A stretch of 64,000 bases of DNA from Henckelia pumila (Eukaryota; Streptophyta; Magnoliopsida; Lamiales; Gesneriaceae), in NCBI RefSeq assembly GCF_033568475.1, contig NC_133123.1:1178001-1242000 (forward strand), read 5' to 3'. The notes beneath the pieces were generated by a model. The model was not told the DNA's origin. It saw nothing but the letters and a program-made list of their open reading frames with translations, and did no database searches. Positions 60,648-64,000 of the stretch are shown one piece after another. The position numbers were made by a program, and so were the translations under genes. Position 1 is the stretch's first letter; each line of letters opens with the position of its first letter.

Positions 60648-60659
60648 TGGTATGAGAGC
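60648..60659 (+). other. Primer-binding site of the interrupted element
   Basis: TGGTATGAGAGC differs from the initiator methionine tRNA complement TGGTATCAGAGC at one base. Confidence 0.7.
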
Positions 60660-60662
60660 CAC

Positions 60663-62084
60663 TGTTGTGAAAATTCTCGCAAGCGTACGAGTGTCAAGTT
60701 TTAATAAAGTGATAAAATCAGATATCGATCCCACAAGGAGTAAAATGAAAATATTTAGTGCTTGTAATTAAAATAGTCTAAACTTTATCTAGAAAATCAA
60801 AATCTCAGAATTTTGCAGAAAAATAAAATAGCAAGATATTTTTGATTAGCACGCACACAACTTTCAGATAAAATCAATCAGAGAAAAATGGTCTAGAGGT
60901 ATAGATTTTACCTGGTTTCAACAACAGTCAATCCTAATTAATTTAGTTTCATGAATTCCAATCAATTAATAGCCAAGAACACTTAAGTTTATTATTTCCC
61001 TCTCCCGAGCAACAAATAATGTTTATCAACTACAATTAAATTCCAATATCCCTATTAAGAATTTATCGCAGTGATCTATCACAAAACAATGTTCTTTTTA
61101 AAAGCTCTGTTAAAATTATACACTCTTTCGAGCTGTATAAATAATTAACAGTGTATTTTCTAATGTCCTATTCAAAAACCCCTCTCCCGAGGAATGATTT
61201 CAAATAAATATAACAAATCAATTATTGATCAGATAATTAAAAAGACAATCAATTCTAGAAAAAAACAATTAATCTAGAAACAAAACTCAATTCAATAAAA
61301 TCAAAAATTCATGAAAGCGTCTACACCAGGTTCCATCCGACCTCTAGACTCTTAAAAAAATTAATTCATAATAAAATTCTGAATAAAACAAATCATGTTT
61401 AGAAAATTCAACATATTCAGAATAAAATAAATAAAAGATAAAGAAAACAAATCCGTCGTCGACGCCGTGTCCGGTCTATCGAACTCCGTCTTCGTTCTTC
61501 AATTAAACTCTAGAAATTCTTCCCAGAAAATCTCACAGAAAGTCACGATCTCTGATATCTGTGCGTAATGTGTGTGTGATTGTGGCGGCTCCTCCTTTTC
61601 TCTCTGATAAGAATTACTTTTATATCATGCACAAAAGCCCACTCAAAAGCCCACGAAAATAATTTTCCAAAATAATTAAAACAGATATACAACGACAGGG
61701 CGGGCGCTCAAATAGCGGCGCGGGCGCGCCTTCTTTTCGCAATTGCAATTCTCAAATTTCACAAGACATTGCGCGTTAGCTCTTGATTCCCACTCTTTGG
61801 TGCTAAGTGAAGTGCTGCCAACATTGGCCCATTAACAAAGCCCAACACTATTCCTCTTATTTTCTTCTCTTCTCTGTACGTTTCTTTCCTTTTTTTTTTT
61901 TTTCCTTTCTTTTATTCTTTCCTCTTCTAAATTCCAAATAAATTCAATAATTCTTCTTTTCTTCACAAAATTCCATAATTCACTGTAAACACAAATACAA
62001 CAAAATACCCACATAAATCTGCTCGAAACAAATAATTAATAATTAAAATCATATATAAATTAAGTGTACAAAATACACTTATCA
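60663..62084 (-). repeat. 3' LTR of a second retrotransposon (minus), runs off the window
   Basis: On the plus strand it starts TGTTGTGAAAATTCTCGC and ends ACACTTATCA. A polypurine tract lies to its right, so the element points left and this is its 3' LTR (1422 bp). The partner LTR lies beyond position 64000. It starts 3 bp after the primer-binding site of the previous element. Confidence 0.65.
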
Positions 62085-62097
62085 AATACCCCCAAAC
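62085..62097 (-). other. Polypurine tract of the second element
   Basis: On the minus strand GTTTGGGGGTATT directly precedes the LTR start TGATAAGTG. Confidence 0.7.
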
Positions 62098-64000
62098 TTA
62101 GACTTTTGCTAGTTTCGAGCAAAACTAATCAAAATCAAATTCTAAAACTCATTCTCTCAAACCAACAAGAATAGTCAAGAAATATTATGGAGCAATGGCC
62201 TCAACAATGATTTCAAAGAATTTTCAAATCCAATCATATCACACCCAACTAACACTTGAAAGTTTCAGTCATAACAAAATAACCGCATAAACTTACAATC
62301 TCCGCAACTCACGTTTCAAAACACCCTTATCCAAGTTCAATTCAAACATTCATAGATCATGAGGACTTTTCAAGATAGAATAGGATCAAATATAGGATAT
62401 CTATAAAAAAAACACTCACAAATAGGTAAATGCAACGAATAATAGTGTGTAAGTGTTTAGATCAAAATTCATAATTATTAAAAGTATCAATCAACAGTCC
62501 ATAGGCTAAATTCTCGCAACTCTTCTCCACTAGTATATTGGGCAACTGAGACTCGGTCAATAGGACTTAATTAGCTTATAATGTAAGGCCTGGCTTATGG
62601 CTACAAATGAAGAATAAGAATTCAAATAAGGAGTAATTTATTGCTTAAACTCAATTCTAATTTCGACTCCTTTTCTTTCACAACTTCACACTTTATTTTT
62701 CCACTTCATTGATTTTTTTCAACTTTTCACACTTCTTTCACAATTTTTTTCACCAATTTTTTTTTCTAACTCTTTTTTTCTACTACCTCTTTTCACCTTT
62801 TCAATTCATCCACCACACCATTCCTTTTTTTCACAAATAAAACTAGGAGCATATAACATTTTAGCATTCAAATTACTCCCTTAAAGGTAGGAAATATTGT
62901 TTAAGCTATTCAGGTAGTCAATGTAGGACCTTGAAATAACGACGAATGGAGGTTTATCACATGTTTACACGCATGTCATTCGATTTTTCAATAAAGCTCA
63001 AAAAATGTACTAGGGATAAAATAAATATTTAGGTAGCTTGAAAGGCTCAAACGAATTCAGAAAATTTGCCTAAATCATTTTTAATCTCAGTTTTGCCCGT
63101 ATTTCACCTCGAAGAGTGTTTGAACTAGTTCTAGACAAGTCTCAATCCACAATTAAATCATACAAATTTCCAATCAGTGCAAAAAAAATAATCATCAGCA
63201 GTAAACGATGATTTTTCAACAAATTTCAGATTTTCTCGTACCTCACTGTACTAATATATACGTGTAGGCTCAAATGACAACTAAGGATAATTTTTTTTTT
63301 TGAATGAAAATTAGGCCAAAAAATTCAAACAATGCCTCAATCATATCTATGTCTGTATGTTTCAAAACTCAAATTCAAGTATTAGTCACAGAGTATATAG
63401 GAAATTGTTCATTCAATTGGTTCAATTTTTTTCAAAAATATTTGTCAGATAGGTAGACAATCATGGATTTCCGTTATAGCACAAAAAATTTTTCATTGGC
63501 CATGCATCCATTTATTTCTTGACTTCATTTAAACTCAACTCAACAAAACTCTAATCTATGAAGCACACAATAAAGCTCAACAAACTCAACAAACTCAACT
63601 ATCAACCAACTAACTTAATCAAACACTAAATCATCCCCCCAAACTTAATATAATCATTGTTCCTAGTGATTAAAAACAAGAAAACGAACAAGGGACGCGT
63701 ACCTTTCGACACCGAGCATCAGGACTCGATGTTATCAACTTCATCTCCATTTAAAATAATTTCGCAACCGCAATGCCAAGGGTAAAATAGTTGAGACGCA
63801 CCACATGACATCCAAATGATCCAAGCTACTGGAAGTGCACTAGCACATGATAAGCCCTTCAAGAATGCCTTTGCGCATGATGAGGCGCTGATAGAGAGCG
63901 CATTAGCGCTATGAGTAACACTGACTAGGGATGGGGAAGCACGTTAGCGCTAATGAGAGGCGCTAATGGAGAGGGCTGGGAGCGCGATAGCGCATGGAGG
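62098..64000 (-). mobile_element. Non-coding 3' internal region of the second retrotransposon
   Basis: No coding frame of use in about 1.9 kb. Either the element has a long spacer between pol and the 3' LTR or it is a large non-coding derivative. Pyrimidine-rich stretches occur near 62660-62820. The last ~120 bp repeat GCGCTAATG/AGCGCATTAG-like motifs, possibly transcribed or cut short by the window end. Confidence 0.5.

Overview
The window looks like nuclear DNA of a flowering plant, almost certainly a eudicot. The genes have many GT/AG introns, the intergenic DNA is very AT-rich, and plant-only families occur (a Dof factor, an At4g04980-like proline-rich protein, a TIR-domain protein). The species cannot be named from sequence alone.

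Layout. From 1.2 to 10.0 kb on the minus strand lies a complete 13-exon SCAMP (secretory carrier membrane protein) gene; its second intron holds a complete Ty1/copia element (4624-9421). Head-to-head with it is a MGCCVSTN-type gene (10.85-11.56 kb) that appears broken by a frameshift and a stop. From 12.3 to 14.4 kb, minus strand, is a two-exon single-pass membrane protein of the At5g65660-like type. A second complete copia element sits at 19191-24017. A small plant protein of unknown function is at 28.0 kb. A 3.6-kb Mutator-like element (29546-33147) has inserted into the end of an older inverted-repeat element. A two-exon TIR-only gene lies at 35.1-35.9 kb (minus). From 36.7 to 39.5 kb there are several MITEs and palindromes in (TA)n tracts. 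An eight-exon At4g04980-like gene spans 40.8-44.0 kb (plus). A complete Ty3/gypsy element with 2059-bp LTRs fills 45004-54231 (minus). A Dof transcription factor is at 56.2-57.0 kb (minus). The end of the window holds an LTR and primer-binding site of one element, interrupted by a second LTR element that runs out of the window.

How it fits together. The host genes are unrelated housekeeping, regulatory and immune genes; no operon-like grouping or new multi-gene system is visible. The dominant theme is recent transposition. All three full-length LTR elements have an uninterrupted polyprotein frame, a perfect 5-bp target duplication, and LTR pairs that read the same (the two short pairs compared in full, the long pair sampled). 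Older DNA transposons show nesting. The most unusual structure is a promoter-like array at 59876-60110: eight 15-bp palindromes in two groups of four, spaced about 21 bp, around three TGACG motifs and just upstream of a TATA box.
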